Source: 2-12-FULL-41-16 sp964473715
GTDB lineage: Bacteria; Patescibacteriota; Patescibacteriia; Magasanikbacterales; UBA922
Assembly: GCA_964473715.1 (NCBI GenBank)
Contig: CAYYQC010000010.1
Span: 1 to 25,368 of the forward strand
Length of the DNA: 25,368 nt
Direction: 5' to 3'
In this document: positions 15,497 to 23,916 of the stretch, in pieces
Layout of the letters: each line of letters starts with the position of its first letter
Position numbering within the stretch: the stretch's first letter is position 1
Translations under genes and position numbers: made by a program
The notes under the pieces: generated by a model
The model's database searches: none
Told to the model about the DNA's origin: nothing
The model's input: only the letters and a program-made list of their open reading frames with translations

Positions 15497-16900
15497 TTAT
15501 TTGGTAATTTCAGTTAACGCACTAATTAAACGGTCAACATCAGCTTCTGAGTTGCAAAGACTAAATGAAACGCGAATCATTTTAGGGATCAAACCTGTAT
15601 CACCTGTCCGCATGGCGGCGGTAATTTCTTCATCATCAGTTATACAGAGCAAACTACGAACTGCGTGGTATACACAAAAACTACCAGCCCGCACACCAAT
15701 TCCATAATCAGTATTTAAACGTTCTGCCACTTCGTCTGCCGACATATCAACTAATGAGAAAGGAATAATTGTATTTAAGTGATTTTGAGACACATGCAGA
15801 GTAATTTTAGAATTTGACCGCATATAATCATAAGCTCGTTGCGTTAATTTTTTTTCATACTCAGCCACTTTGTCTAAACCTAATTCACCTAGTACTGTTA
15901 ATGCCTTAGCCATCGCCACAGCTCCCACCGCATTTGCTGTTCCCGGATCATGCGCCAATTGATTTGCGTAGCGTAAAAATTCACCACTCTCAGTAATATA
16001 AGGCAAATTACCGCCACCAATCTGATACGGCAAAAATTTATCAAAAAAATTCTTTGGTCCAATTAGAAAACCACCGCCATAGGGTGCGTAAAATTTATGA
16101 CCTGAGGCCAGCAAAAAATCAACGTCCAAGGCTTGCATATCCAGCTTATGATGTTGGATATATTGGCAGCCATCCACAACAAAATATGCCCCATACTTAT
16201 GAGCTAAGTCACTAATTTTTTTAAGATCAGGACAATAACCAGTAATGTTGGATGAGGCCGTTACCACCAAAGCCTTAATATAATTTTTTTGTAATAACGC
16301 TTCCATTTTTTTATAATCAAATTCAAAATTTTCATTAATACCGTATTGTAAAACCTGAATATGACCGGCTTTTTGAATTTTTACATTCACTATTTCCAAA
16401 TCTTTCAGTCCGCCCTGTCTGCGGCCCAAGGCCTTTACCCCTTCTGCCTTAACCCACGGCAACCACGATGCACTATGTTCAATCGTCGAAACAGCTACTT
16501 TCCCCTTCAAAAACGCAAAGAAATACGCCAAGGTGTTCATGGCTCCAGTAGTATTACCCGTGAATAATACATAAGCGTCACTGGGTGCATTTACAAATTG
16601 TTTAATTACCGCACGGCTTTTTTCATATTCGTCTGTTGAAACCAGAGACTTAGTTCCTGCTCCCCGATGAACAGAGCCATATCCTTTTAAGTACGCAGTG
16701 ACCGAGTTCTCGACTGAGAGTAAGGGTGGTGTCGTAGCGGCGTTATCTAAATTAACATAATTAGTCTGACCCAACCTGGTGGTCATGACTAAATAATTCA
16801 AAATATCGCCTGCAAACAGTTGTTTTGGATCCATAGAATTAAAATAATCAGTTAATCTTAATGATCCAGCATACTGTTTCTTTAATTTTTGTTCAATCAT
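15497..16900 (-). CDS. Cysteine-desulfurase-like class V aminotransferase (SufS/CsdA type)
   Basis: A 467-residue PLP enzyme. Family blocks are NLDNAATTPP, the PLP-stacking histidine in STIEHSAS (H142), VDGCQ, and the Schiff-base lysine K269 in SGHKFYAPYGGG. The catalytic cysteine loop RAGSFC (C409) is present, which favours cysteine desulfurase over an isopenicillin-epimerase type. An N-terminal extension of about 45 residues precedes the usual start. No suf or isc scaffold gene is adjacent; the partner is a methyltransferase. It could supply sulfur for Fe-S clusters or tRNA thiolation. It is divergent from the TrmB-like regulator and is read from its own promoter at 16940-16968. Confidence 0.88.
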   Translation of the reverse strand: MIEQKLKKQYAGSLRLTDYFNSMDPKQLFAGDILNYLVMTTRLGQTNYVNLDNAATTPPLLSVENSVTAYLKGYGSVHRGAGTKSLVSTDEYEKSRAVIKQFVNAPSDAYVLFTGNTTGAMNTLAYFFAFLKGKVAVSTIEHSASWLPWVKAEGVKALGRRQGGLKDLEIVNVKIQKAGHIQVLQYGINENFEFDYKKMEALLQKNYIKALVVTASSNITGYCPDLKKISDLAHKYGAYFVVDGCQYIQHHKLDMQALDVDFLLASGHKFYAPYGGGFLIGPKNFFDKFLPYQIGGGNLPYITESGEFLRYANQLAHDPGTANAVGAVAMAKALTVLGELGLDKVAEYEKKLTQRAYDYMRSNSKITLHVSQNHLNTIIPFSLVDMSADEVAERLNTDYGIGVRAGSFCVYHAVRSLLCITDDEEITAAMRTGDTGLIPKMIRVSFSLCNSEADVDRLISALTEITK

Positions 16901-16939
16901 TTATGACATAGTTTGTTTACTTTTTATCTAAAATAAGCC

Positions 16940-16968
16940 ATAATATGAGTGGATAAATAAAATGTCTA
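16940..16968 (-). promoter_or_regulatory. Promoter of the cysteine-desulfurase-like operon
   Basis: On the minus strand: TAGACA, 17 bases, TATTAT, with a leader of about 33 bases. It lies in the 86-base divergent region shared with the TrmB-like regulator, a natural place for that regulator to act (inference). Confidence 0.6.
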
Positions 16969-16986
16969 CTTATTTTGACAACATCT

Positions 16987-17754
16987 ATGCCTACCACTGA
17001 CATCCTTAAAGACTTAGGCCTTACCCCTCCGGAAATCGAAGTATATACTGCTCTTCTCCAGTTAGGTGGGGCTAGAGCCAGCACAGTTGCTCGTGAAACT
17101 GGCCTTAAGCGCACCACCATTTACGCAATTTTAAAATCTTTGGCTCGCAAAGGTTTTGTAGCCATGTATTTGCGCCACAATGCTCAACTCTACTACGCTG
17201 AACGCCCAGAACGAGTTAAACATTACTTTGAAAAAAAATTATCGGCCTTTGCCGAGCTTATTCCTAGTCTGGAAACTCTAGCCAAAAAAAACTTAAAAAT
17301 CGAGGGTATTCGCCCAATTGAAACAATTAGTGAATTGAAATTGTTTTACCAAAATATATTACTTGAGTATAAGCAAAAATCGTATTCAATTATTGGCAAT
17401 ACTGGTTCTTGGACTGGTTATGATCCTGATTTTTTTGCACACTACCGACACGATCGAGCAACGGCCAAGATTAAGACTCGTTTACTTCTGACCAGTGATT
17501 CAGAGCCCAAGAATGATTTTGATAATCAAAAATTATTGCGAGTCATTAAGTACTTACCGCCCAAATATAAATTCAATAGTACTATCGATATTTTCGATGA
17601 TAAAATTCTAATTATCAGTCCTGAATTATCTGCTCTAGCAGTGGTGATCGCAATTTCGCCAATGGTTGATGTGTTTAAAATGGTTTTTGAAATGTTGTGG
17701 GATTGGGCGCCTCAACTTACTTCTCCCAAAAAACCTCTTTCTCCCCAGCCTTAA
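16987..17754 (+). CDS. TrmB-like winged-helix transcriptional regulator
   Basis: A 255-residue regulator. The N-terminal 80 residues form the TrmB-type winged helix: LKDLGLTPPEIEVYTALLQLG, the recognition-helix region ASTVARETGLKRTTIYAILKSLARKGFV, and the wing with LYYAERPERV. The remaining part is the kind of effector or dimerisation domain seen in TrmB/HTH_51-type bacterial proteins. I chose the ATG at 16987; an in-frame TTG at 16975 would add four residues. Divergent placement from the desulfurase-like operon suggests local control. Its 3' end overlaps the convergent cobalamin adenosyltransferase gene by 38 bases. Confidence 0.85.
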   Translation: MPTTDILKDLGLTPPEIEVYTALLQLGGARASTVARETGLKRTTIYAILKSLARKGFVAMYLRHNAQLYYAERPERVKHYFEKKLSAFAELIPSLETLAKKNLKIEGIRPIETISELKLFYQNILLEYKQKSYSIIGNTGSWTGYDPDFFAHYRHDRATAKIKTRLLLTSDSEPKNDFDNQKLLRVIKYLPPKYKFNSTIDIFDDKILIISPELSALAVVIAISPMVDVFKMVFEMLWDWAPQLTSPKKPLSPQP

Positions 17755-18262
17755 TATTTAAAAATCTGGCTAAGACAAAAAGCGCGTCACTAAGCCGGTT
17801 TAAGTATTGTTGAGCAACGACGAGGTCTTTATGCTTTTCTGCCAAACCCACTACCTGACGCTCAGCGCGACGACAAATAGCCCGCGCCATAAAACTCTCA
17901 GCGGCTGGCACCGTGCCGCCTGGCAGGATAAATTGCGTCAATTCTGGCAAATCTGCTGACATCTGGTCAATCCAATCTTCCAAAGACTTTACTTCACTTT
18001 CAGACAATTCTGGCACTTTGACCAAATCCGTTTGCACTGCGGCCAATTGTGAACCAATGACAAATAAATTGTTTTGGACTTTTTTCAAACGCAGGATTGT
18101 TTCATTTTCTTCTAATGAGAGACCGCTAAGCAACACCCCCAAGGAACTATTTAACTCATCAACCTCACCAATAGCTTCCATTTCTATACAATTCTTCTTA
18201 ACCCTTTTCCCACCCAAAAGTGAGGTTTCGCCCAAATCTCCAGTTTTAGTATAAATTTTCAT
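17717..18262 (-). CDS. pduO: Corrinoid adenosyltransferase, PduO type
   Basis: This enzyme adenosylates cob(I)alamin with ATP to make coenzyme B12 (AdoCbl). The N-terminal ATP-binding block YTKTGDLGETSLLGGKRV is diagnostic, followed by AIGEVDELNSSLG, the FILPGG motif, and the C-terminal ICRRAERQVVGL and LNRLSDALFVLARF helices with the conserved arginines, asparagine and aspartate. Length (181 residues) is normal. Two genes away is nrdJ, which needs AdoCbl, so the functional pairing is clear. No corrinoid biosynthesis or uptake gene is visible. The gene is divergent from uppS (41 bases between starts). Confidence 0.95.
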   Translation of the reverse strand: MKIYTKTGDLGETSLLGGKRVKKNCIEMEAIGEVDELNSSLGVLLSGLSLEENETILRLKKVQNNLFVIGSQLAAVQTDLVKVPELSESEVKSLEDWIDQMSADLPELTQFILPGGTVPAAESFMARAICRRAERQVVGLAEKHKDLVVAQQYLNRLSDALFVLARFLNIKAGEKEVFWEK

Positions 18263-18264
18263 AC

Positions 18265-18293
18265 TTGCTTTTGTAGATAAAAATCGATAAGAT
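18265..18293 (+). promoter_or_regulatory. Promoter of uppS
   Basis: TTGCTT, 17 bases, TAAGAT. The -10 ends 10 bases before the ATG at 18304, leaving a leader of about three bases. Confidence 0.45.
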
Positions 18294-18303
18294 TAGAGGC
18301 ACT

Positions 18304-18999
18304 ATGCCACAAACTGAACATATTCCGCAACACCTCGCCATTATCCTGGATGGTAACCGTCGTTGGGCAGCTGAACGGGGTTTACCCAAGCTAGTTGGAC
18401 ACACCCAGGGTGCCAAAAATTTGCGCACCATTGCCAAAGCTGCCCAAAAAGCTGGTGTTAAATTTATGACCGTCTACGCGTTGTCTACGGAAAATTTAAA
18501 AGAACGCAGCCCCGAAGAATTAAAATATTTATTTGAATTATTTGGCCAGTTAGTGGATTACTTGGGAGATTTTGTAGAAAATAATGCCCAACTGCGCTTA
18601 ATTGGAAACATTGATGGTATTCCCGCCGCTACTGCTACCAAATTACGTAAAGTAGAAGAAGCCACCAAAAACAATACCGCTTTTGTTTTGACTATTTCAG
18701 TAAATTACGGTGGACGCGATGAAATTACCCGCGCTGTGAAAAAAATTACCGCCGCTGGCATTCCATCTGAAAAAATTACCGAAGCCTTAATTGGTCAAAA
18801 TTTAGATACTGCTGGTTTACCAGATGTTGATTTACTTATTCGTACAGGTGGACATCACCGCTTATCTAACTTTTTATCCTGGCAATCTACCTACGCTGAA
18901 TTGTATTTTGTAGATACGAAATGGCCAGCTTTTGACGAAAAAGAATTGCAAAAATCTCTTGATTGGTTTGCAGAACAGCAACGGAATCGGGGAAAATAA
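18304..18999 (+). CDS. uppS: Isoprenyl transferase (undecaprenyl diphosphate synthase)
   Basis: This cis-prenyltransferase makes the C55 lipid carrier for cell-wall synthesis. Family motifs are LAIILDGNRRWA with the catalytic aspartate, the GHTQGAKNL block, YALSTEN, NYGGRDEI, and the C-terminal LPDVDLLIRTGGHHRLSNFLSWQSTYAELYF. In E. coli the last block reads RTGGEHRISNFL, so a conserved glutamate is histidine here. That is a modest change, and the downstream YAELYF glutamate is intact. Length (231 residues) is normal. It stands alone between divergent pduO and a bidirectional terminator. Confidence 0.95.
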   Translation: MPQTEHIPQHLAIILDGNRRWAAERGLPKLVGHTQGAKNLRTIAKAAQKAGVKFMTVYALSTENLKERSPEELKYLFELFGQLVDYLGDFVENNAQLRLIGNIDGIPAATATKLRKVEEATKNNTAFVLTISVNYGGRDEITRAVKKITAAGIPSEKITEALIGQNLDTAGLPDVDLLIRTGGHHRLSNFLSWQSTYAELYFVDTKWPAFDEKELQKSLDWFAEQQRNRGK

Positions 19000-19014
19000 C
19001 TATTTTAAATTTAA

Positions 19015-19045
19015 AAAAACTCTCCGTTTTAAGCGGAGAGTTTTT
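19015..19045. terminator. Bidirectional intrinsic terminator
   Basis: AAAAACTCTCCG / CGGAGAGTTTTT, a 12-bp perfect stem with a 7-base loop, between the convergent uppS and nrdJ genes. Confidence 0.92.
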
Positions 19046-19062
19046 ATTTACCTTATATATCT

Positions 19063-22000
19063 TTAACTACATCCAAGTGAATCACCGCAGTTCAAGCACT
19101 TATAGCAGGCGCCATTACGAACCGTAATGTGGCCACAAGTTGGACAAGCTGGAGCATCACCCATCATTTCACCAAGAGCTGCGTCCATGGCATCAACCGC
19201 GTGCCCGTCGTTTGATAAAGGCAATTCCATGGTTGATTCTTCTGCAGTTTCTTCAACCATTGGTTGGGCAACAGCTTGCGCAGTTGGTTTAACTACCATG
19301 TCAGTAAGTCTAGTTTGAGTAGAATTATTTTCAAAATTCTGACTGTTAGCAATTTGTTCAAACCGATTTTTGTGAATTCCTTTTGGTGGTACTTGTACAA
19401 AATCAGTGCGGCCAAGATATTCCATTCCCAAAACACGGAAAACAAAATCAATTACAGAAGTACAAATTTTTACATTTGGGTGATCAGTCATGCCTGCCGG
19501 TTCAAACCGAGTGAACACGAAGTTCTCCACAAATTTTTCGAGTGGAACACCATATTGCAAGCCCATAGAAACCGAGATTGCAAACATGTTCAGCATACTA
19601 CGGAAACCTGCCCCTTCTTTGTACATGTCAATAAAAATTTCGGCCAAACGACCATCTGGGTATTCACCAGTACGGAGCCATAATTGCTGGTTACCAATTT
19701 TTGTAGAAACCGTAATACCACTGCGTTTGGCTGGTAAGCGACGTTTTTCACCATGCACATACACATGGTGATCAGTCACAGTGCCATCTTTACTGTACAT
19801 TTCCATGGCATGTGAATCTGGTGTATGAGTATTCAAAATTTCACTCACTTTTTGTAAAGCATTGGTTAAATCATTAGCACTAGCGGCCACCGAAACGCGG
19901 GCTGGCTCAGTAGTCAATTTAGCTGCTTCAGTTGCAACTAAAGCTTTGGCATCGGCTTCTTCTTTATCAGCTTTTTTTTCTTCGGATTTTTTTGAAGAAG
20001 TAGATAGTGGTTGAGAAAGTTTTGAACCGTCGCGATACAAAGCCACTGCCTTGAGACAAACTTCCCATGATTCTTGGTAAGCATCTTTAACATCTTCCAA
20101 AGTAGCTTCGTTTGGCATGTTAATGGTTTTGGAAATCGCACCAGACAAGAAAGGTTGAGCAGAGGCCATCATTTTCACATGACCACGCCAATGGATATAC
20201 CGTTGACCTTTTTTACCACATTTATTTGCACAGTCAAAAATTGGATAATGTTCAGTCTGCAAATGCGGCGCACCTTCAATAGTCATGGCACCACACACGT
20301 ATTCATTAGCGGCTTCAATTTGCTCTGGTGTAAAGCCAAGACCAAGGAGCATGTTGAAATTTGGGTCATTGTATTCAGCCGTGGTAAAACCTACACGCTT
20401 GAGGCAATCTTCACCCAAGGTCCACATGTTAAAGGCAAATTTGATTTCAAAAGCAGAACCAAGCGCTTTATTCAAAGCCACAATATCATCGTCAGTAAAC
20501 CCTTTGGCCTTGAGTGATTCGCTATTAACATGAGGGGCATTAGTAATATCACCAGTACCCTTCATGTAATCAATAATTTCACTCATTTGTGATGGATTGT
20601 AACCAAGATTTTTCAGAGCAGCGGGAACAGCTTCATTTACAATCTTGAAATATCCTCCACCAGCTAATTTCTTGAATTTCACAAGTGCAAAATCTGGCTC
20701 AACTCCAGTTGTAGCACAATCCATCAAAAGACCAATCGTACCAGTAGGCGCAAGCAATGTTGTTTGCGCATTACGGTAACCATATTGTTCACCCCATTCA
20801 AGTGCTTCATTCCAAGATTCACGAGCTGCTGCGAGCAAATATGCAGGTGCAAATTCAGGATTAATCCCAATTGGTTTTACTGTTAATTTTTCATAATCAC
20901 TATCTGGCGCATTGAAAGCGGCGCGACGATGATTACGAATAACACGAAGCATGTCTTTTTTATTGAGTTCGTATTTTGGGAAAGTACCAAGGAAGCGAGC
21001 CATTTCTGCGCTAGTACGATAACTTTCACCAGTCATGAGCGCAGTTACAGCGCCAGTAAACGCATAGGCTTCATCTGATTCATATGGAATACCACTCATC
21101 ATGAGTACAGAACCAATGTTTGCATAACCAAGACCGAGTGTACGGAATTCATAACTCATTTGCGCAATTTCCTTACTTGGGAATTGGGCCATGAGTACAG
21201 AAACTTCCAAAACTACCGTCCACAAACGAGTGGCATGTTTGAAACCATCAACATCAAAAGTAAGGGTAGCTGGGTCAAAGAAATGTACAAGGTTGAGTGA
21301 AGCCAAGTTACAAGCAGTGTTGTCGAGGAATAAATATTCACTGCATGGGTTAGATCCATTAATCCGGCCAGATTGTGGGCAAGTGTGCCAGTCATTAATA
21401 TTGTCATCAAATTGTAAACCAGGATCAGCACAAGCCCAAGCCGCAAAAGCAATTTGATCCCAAAGTTCTTGAGCTTTCAAAGTTTTGCAAGCAGAACCAT
21501 CAGTACGCCAAGTAAGATTCCAAGTCCCATTATTTTTCAAAGCTTCCATGTACTTGTTTGGCACGCGTACGGAATTGTTGGAATTTTGACCAGAAACGGT
21601 TTGATAAGCTTCACCTTCATAATCTGAAGGATAACCACCAGCAATTAAAGCAGCCACTTTCTTTTCTTCTTCTACCTTCCAATTAATGAAGGTTTGAATG
21701 TCAGGGTGATCAAGATTCAAAATAACCATTTTAGCAGCGCGGCGAGTAGTACCGCCAGATTTAATAGCTCCAGCTGCGCGGTCACCGATTTTAAGCCAAC
21801 TCATGAGACCACTAGACTTGCCACCACCAGAAAGAGGTTCACCGCGTCCGCGTAAACCAGAAAAGTTTGTACCAGTACCAGAACCGTATTTAAACAAACG
21901 AGCTTCACGAACCCACAAATCCATAATACCACCTTCATTGACCAAATCATCGTCTACGGATTGGATAAAACAAGCATGTGGTTGAGGGTGAGAATATGCA

Positions 22001-22602
22001 TCTTTAGCCCGAGTAAGCACGCCAGTGTCTGGATCAACATAATAATGGCCCTGAGCTTGGCTATTAATGCCATAAGCCCAGTGGAGTCCTGTGTTAAACC
22101 ATTGTGGTGAGTTTGGCGCAGCCATTTGGCGGAGCAACATCACGACCATTTCATCATAAAAAATCTCTGCGTCTTTTGGAGAAGCAAAATAACCATACTT
22201 TTCTCCCCAGTATCTCCAAGTCCCGGCCAGCCGGTGCATTGTTTGCTTCACACTAGTTTCAGGTCCAAGCATAGGAGACCCGTCTGTGTTCTGCTTTGGT
22301 GACCCATCAGCATTAAACTGAGGTACACCGGCCTTCCGGAAATACTTTTGAGCAATAATGTCTGTAGCGACTTGGGACCACATTTTAGGAATCTCAATAT
22401 CCTTCATTTCAAAAACAACTGTTCCATCTGGTTCACGGATAACTGAGCTTCGTTTTTCATACTCCACTAAATCAAAGGGGCTAACTCCTTCTTTACTATA
22501 AAGACGGGTCAAACGTAGACCATTTTCATTATAAGTAAAGGTGGTATTTTCTTGTTGTCCGAGTTTTAATCCGGCAATAAACTTGGAATCAGTTGGCCCC
22601 AT
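19063..22602 (-). CDS. nrdJ: Adenosylcobalamin-dependent (class II) ribonucleoside-diphosphate reductase
   Basis: This enzyme makes deoxyribonucleotides with an AdoCbl radical and needs no oxygen. At 1179 residues it is the long NrdJ form. The first redox cysteine is C211 (HACFIQS). The radical-site motif is NPCSE (N418, C420, E422), followed by the second redox cysteine C431. Phosphate-loop sequences FKYGSGTGTNFSGLRG and APTGTIGLLMDC are present. A lysine/glutamate-rich linker (about residues 880-905) leads to a TSCPD-type domain (near KRSGITVSTKIGNQ) and a C-terminal cysteine-rich zinc/redox tail CPTC...CYKCLNC...GCS. No small NrdB-like subunit gene is adjacent, as expected for class II. 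NrdR-like boxes lie upstream. Confidence 0.97.
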   Translation of the reverse strand: MGPTDSKFIAGLKLGQQENTTFTYNENGLRLTRLYSKEGVSPFDLVEYEKRSSVIREPDGTVVFEMKDIEIPKMWSQVATDIIAQKYFRKAGVPQFNADGSPKQNTDGSPMLGPETSVKQTMHRLAGTWRYWGEKYGYFASPKDAEIFYDEMVVMLLRQMAAPNSPQWFNTGLHWAYGINSQAQGHYYVDPDTGVLTRAKDAYSHPQPHACFIQSVDDDLVNEGGIMDLWVREARLFKYGSGTGTNFSGLRGRGEPLSGGGKSSGLMSWLKIGDRAAGAIKSGGTTRRAAKMVILNLDHPDIQTFINWKVEEEKKVAALIAGGYPSDYEGEAYQTVSGQNSNNSVRVPNKYMEALKNNGTWNLTWRTDGSACKTLKAQELWDQIAFAAWACADPGLQFDDNINDWHTCPQSGRINGSNPCSEYLFLDNTACNLASLNLVHFFDPATLTFDVDGFKHATRLWTVVLEVSVLMAQFPSKEIAQMSYEFRTLGLGYANIGSVLMMSGIPYESDEAYAFTGAVTALMTGESYRTSAEMARFLGTFPKYELNKKDMLRVIRNHRRAAFNAPDSDYEKLTVKPIGINPEFAPAYLLAAARESWNEALEWGEQYGYRNAQTTLLAPTGTIGLLMDCATTGVEPDFALVKFKKLAGGGYFKIVNEAVPAALKNLGYNPSQMSEIIDYMKGTGDITNAPHVNSESLKAKGFTDDDIVALNKALGSAFEIKFAFNMWTLGEDCLKRVGFTTAEYNDPNFNMLLGLGFTPEQIEAANEYVCGAMTIEGAPHLQTEHYPIFDCANKCGKKGQRYIHWRGHVKMMASAQPFLSGAISKTINMPNEATLEDVKDAYQESWEVCLKAVALYRDGSKLSQPLSTSSKKSEEKKADKEEADAKALVATEAAKLTTEPARVSVAASANDLTNALQKVSEILNTHTPDSHAMEMYSKDGTVTDHHVYVHGEKRRLPAKRSGITVSTKIGNQQLWLRTGEYPDGRLAEIFIDMYKEGAGFRSMLNMFAISVSMGLQYGVPLEKFVENFVFTRFEPAGMTDHPNVKICTSVIDFVFRVLGMEYLGRTDFVQVPPKGIHKNRFEQIANSQNFENNSTQTRLTDMVVKPTAQAVAQPMVEETAEESTMELPLSNDGHAVDAMDAALGEMMGDAPACPTCGHITVRNGACYKCLNCGDSLGCS

Positions 22603-22628
22603 ATGGCGATTTTTAGTGGGAATGAGTT

Positions 22629-22670
22629 AAAAAAGCACCGAACGCCAGTCAACACAGGAATTATCGGTGC
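22629..22670 (-). terminator. Terminator-like hairpin in the nrdJ leader
   Basis: On the minus strand GCACCGA or its complement pairs with TCGGTGC (7 bp, 22-base loop: 22635-22641 with 22664-22670), followed by six T. It lies between the NrdR-like boxes and the nrdJ start and could act as an attenuator. A TTGACT-17-TAACTC pair overlaps it and is an alternative reading. Confidence 0.45.
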
Positions 22671-22682
22671 ATTTCCTTGAGA

Positions 22683-22698
22683 GAGCTACATATTGTGG
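22683..22698. promoter_or_regulatory. NrdR-like box, distal copy
   Basis: The 16 bases match 10 of 16 positions of the ACACAATATATTGTGT-type NrdR box, with core ACATATTGTGG. The partner box starts exactly 32 bp away. Confidence 0.55.
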
Positions 22699-22714
22699 TG
22701 TAATACTTTTTTGA

Positions 22715-22730
22715 CCACAACATATTGGTT
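22715..22730. promoter_or_regulatory. NrdR-like box, second copy
   Basis: CCACAACATATTGGTT matches 12 of 16 positions of an NrdR box. Together with the box at 22683 it gives the two-site, about 31-32 bp spacing known for NrdR repressor sites upstream of ribonucleotide reductase genes. Confidence 0.65.
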
Positions 22731-22747
22731 TTTGACAGGCAGAAAGT

Positions 22748-22753
22748 AGTATA
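22748..22753 (-). promoter_or_regulatory. Possible extended -10 for nrdJ
   Basis: On the minus strand, TGTTATACT is an extended -10 (TGnTATACT) just upstream of the NrdR-like boxes. No good -35 is seen. An alternative weaker promoter lies within the boxes (TTGTGG, 17 bases, CACAAT). Confidence 0.3.
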
Positions 22754-22848
22754 ACACAGTCTGCCGAGTGGTACTAGAATGAAGTACTTTGGTCTTTTTT
22801 ACAGTCAACTAAAGCATTTTTTTTACGTCGTATAACAAATAAAAAAAC

Positions 22849-22857
22849 TTATCCACA
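22849..22857 (+). promoter_or_regulatory. Consensus DnaA box upstream of ruvB
   Basis: TTATCCACA is a perfect match to the DnaA-box consensus. It also overlaps the presumed -35 region of ruvB (TTATCC, 17 bases, TACACT at 22872-22877). Confidence 0.5.
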
Positions 22858-22887
22858 TGGCATAAATATGATACACTGGTGACAACT

Positions 22888-23916
22888 ATGTCAGAAGAAA
22901 TTTGGGACGACAATTCAGAGGAAAATGACTTTGACCGGCTTGTAACTAGCCGTGCAGTTGATGAGTATGAAGAAAAAGCGGAACTTACCTTGCGCCCACA
23001 ACGTTTGGCTGAATTTATTGGCCAAGAACATATTAAAACCGGGCTTAAGATTGGTATTGCCGCAGCCCAAAAACGCAACGAACCACTTGAACACATCTTA
23101 TTATACGGAAATCCTGGACTTGGCAAAACCACTTTAGCCCATATTATTGCCCGTGAAATGAGTGGGCATATCAAAGTAACCTCAGGGCCAGCTTTGGAGC
23201 GCGTTGGCGACCTTGCGGCCATACTTTCTAATCTAAAGGCCGGTGATATTTTATTTATTGATGAAATTCACCGTTTAAATAAAACGGTTGAAGAAGTTCT
23301 ATACTCTGCCATGGAAGATTTTGTGCTTGATGTAGTAATTGGCAAAGGCCCGGCCGCGCGCACCTTGCGCTTGCCTTTGGAACGATTCACTTTAATTGGC
23401 GCCACCACTAAATTAAATTTAATAGCCGCTCCGCTTCGTGATCGTTTTGGTCATGTCTTTCATTTAAATTTTTATGAGCACAGTGAAATTGGCACCATTG
23501 TCAAAAGAAGCGCGGAATTATTGGGTCTAAATATAAACGATGAATCTGCGCAATTACTTGCTGAACGTTCTCGTCGTACACCGCGCGTAGCCAATCGCCT
23601 ACTAAAACGCGCTCGCGATTACGCGGAAATTGAAGCAAATGGTATACTAACTCCACAAACTACTACAGCCGCGCTTGTTCTTTTAAATATTGACCAACAC
23701 GGTTTAGACGAAGTTGATCGTAAGATTCTCCATAGCATTATTACGACATTTGGTGGCGGACCAGTTGGTCTGAATACTTTGGCCGCAGCAGTAGCAGAAG
23801 ACATGGAAACTATTGAGGATATTTACGAACCCTATTTATTACAAATTGGTTTTATAGAACGTACACCGCGCGGACGCAAAGCCACTCGTTCGGCATATGA
23901 CCATTTAAAATTATGA
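22888..23916 (+). CDS. ruvB: Holliday junction branch migration ATPase RuvB
   Basis: This hexameric AAA+ motor drives branch migration with RuvA. The 342-residue protein shows LRPQRLAEFIGQ at the start of the large ATPase domain and Walker A GNPGLGKTT. Walker B is LFIDEIHRL. The sensor-1 block is GATTKLNLIAAPLRDRFG, slightly divergent from the usual GATTRAGLL. The arginine-bearing RRTPRVANRLLKRARDYA and the C-terminal winged helix RTPRGRKAT complete the fold. I take the ATG at 22888; an in-frame GTG at 22879 would add three residues but lies two bases past the -10. ruvA and ruvC are not in the window. The stop overlaps the next start (ATGA). Confidence 0.96.
   Translation: MSEEIWDDNSEENDFDRLVTSRAVDEYEEKAELTLRPQRLAEFIGQEHIKTGLKIGIAAAQKRNEPLEHILLYGNPGLGKTTLAHIIAREMSGHIKVTSGPALERVGDLAAILSNLKAGDILFIDEIHRLNKTVEEVLYSAMEDFVLDVVIGKGPAARTLRLPLERFTLIGATTKLNLIAAPLRDRFGHVFHLNFYEHSEIGTIVKRSAELLGLNINDESAQLLAERSRRTPRVANRLLKRARDYAEIEANGILTPQTTTAALVLLNIDQHGLDEVDRKILHSIITTFGGGPVGLNTLAAAVAEDMETIEDIYEPYLLQIGFIERTPRGRKATRSAYDHLKL

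Noticed and set aside
19063..22602. Possible intein in nrdJ because of its 1179-residue length
   Set aside because: The sequence is continuous across all catalytic motifs; the extra length is the linker, the TSCPD-type domain and the zinc tail known in long NrdJ proteins.
22603..22887. Cobalamin riboswitch upstream of nrdJ
   Set aside because: No B12-box-like conserved sequence was seen and the leader is short; only a small hairpin and NrdR-like boxes are visible.
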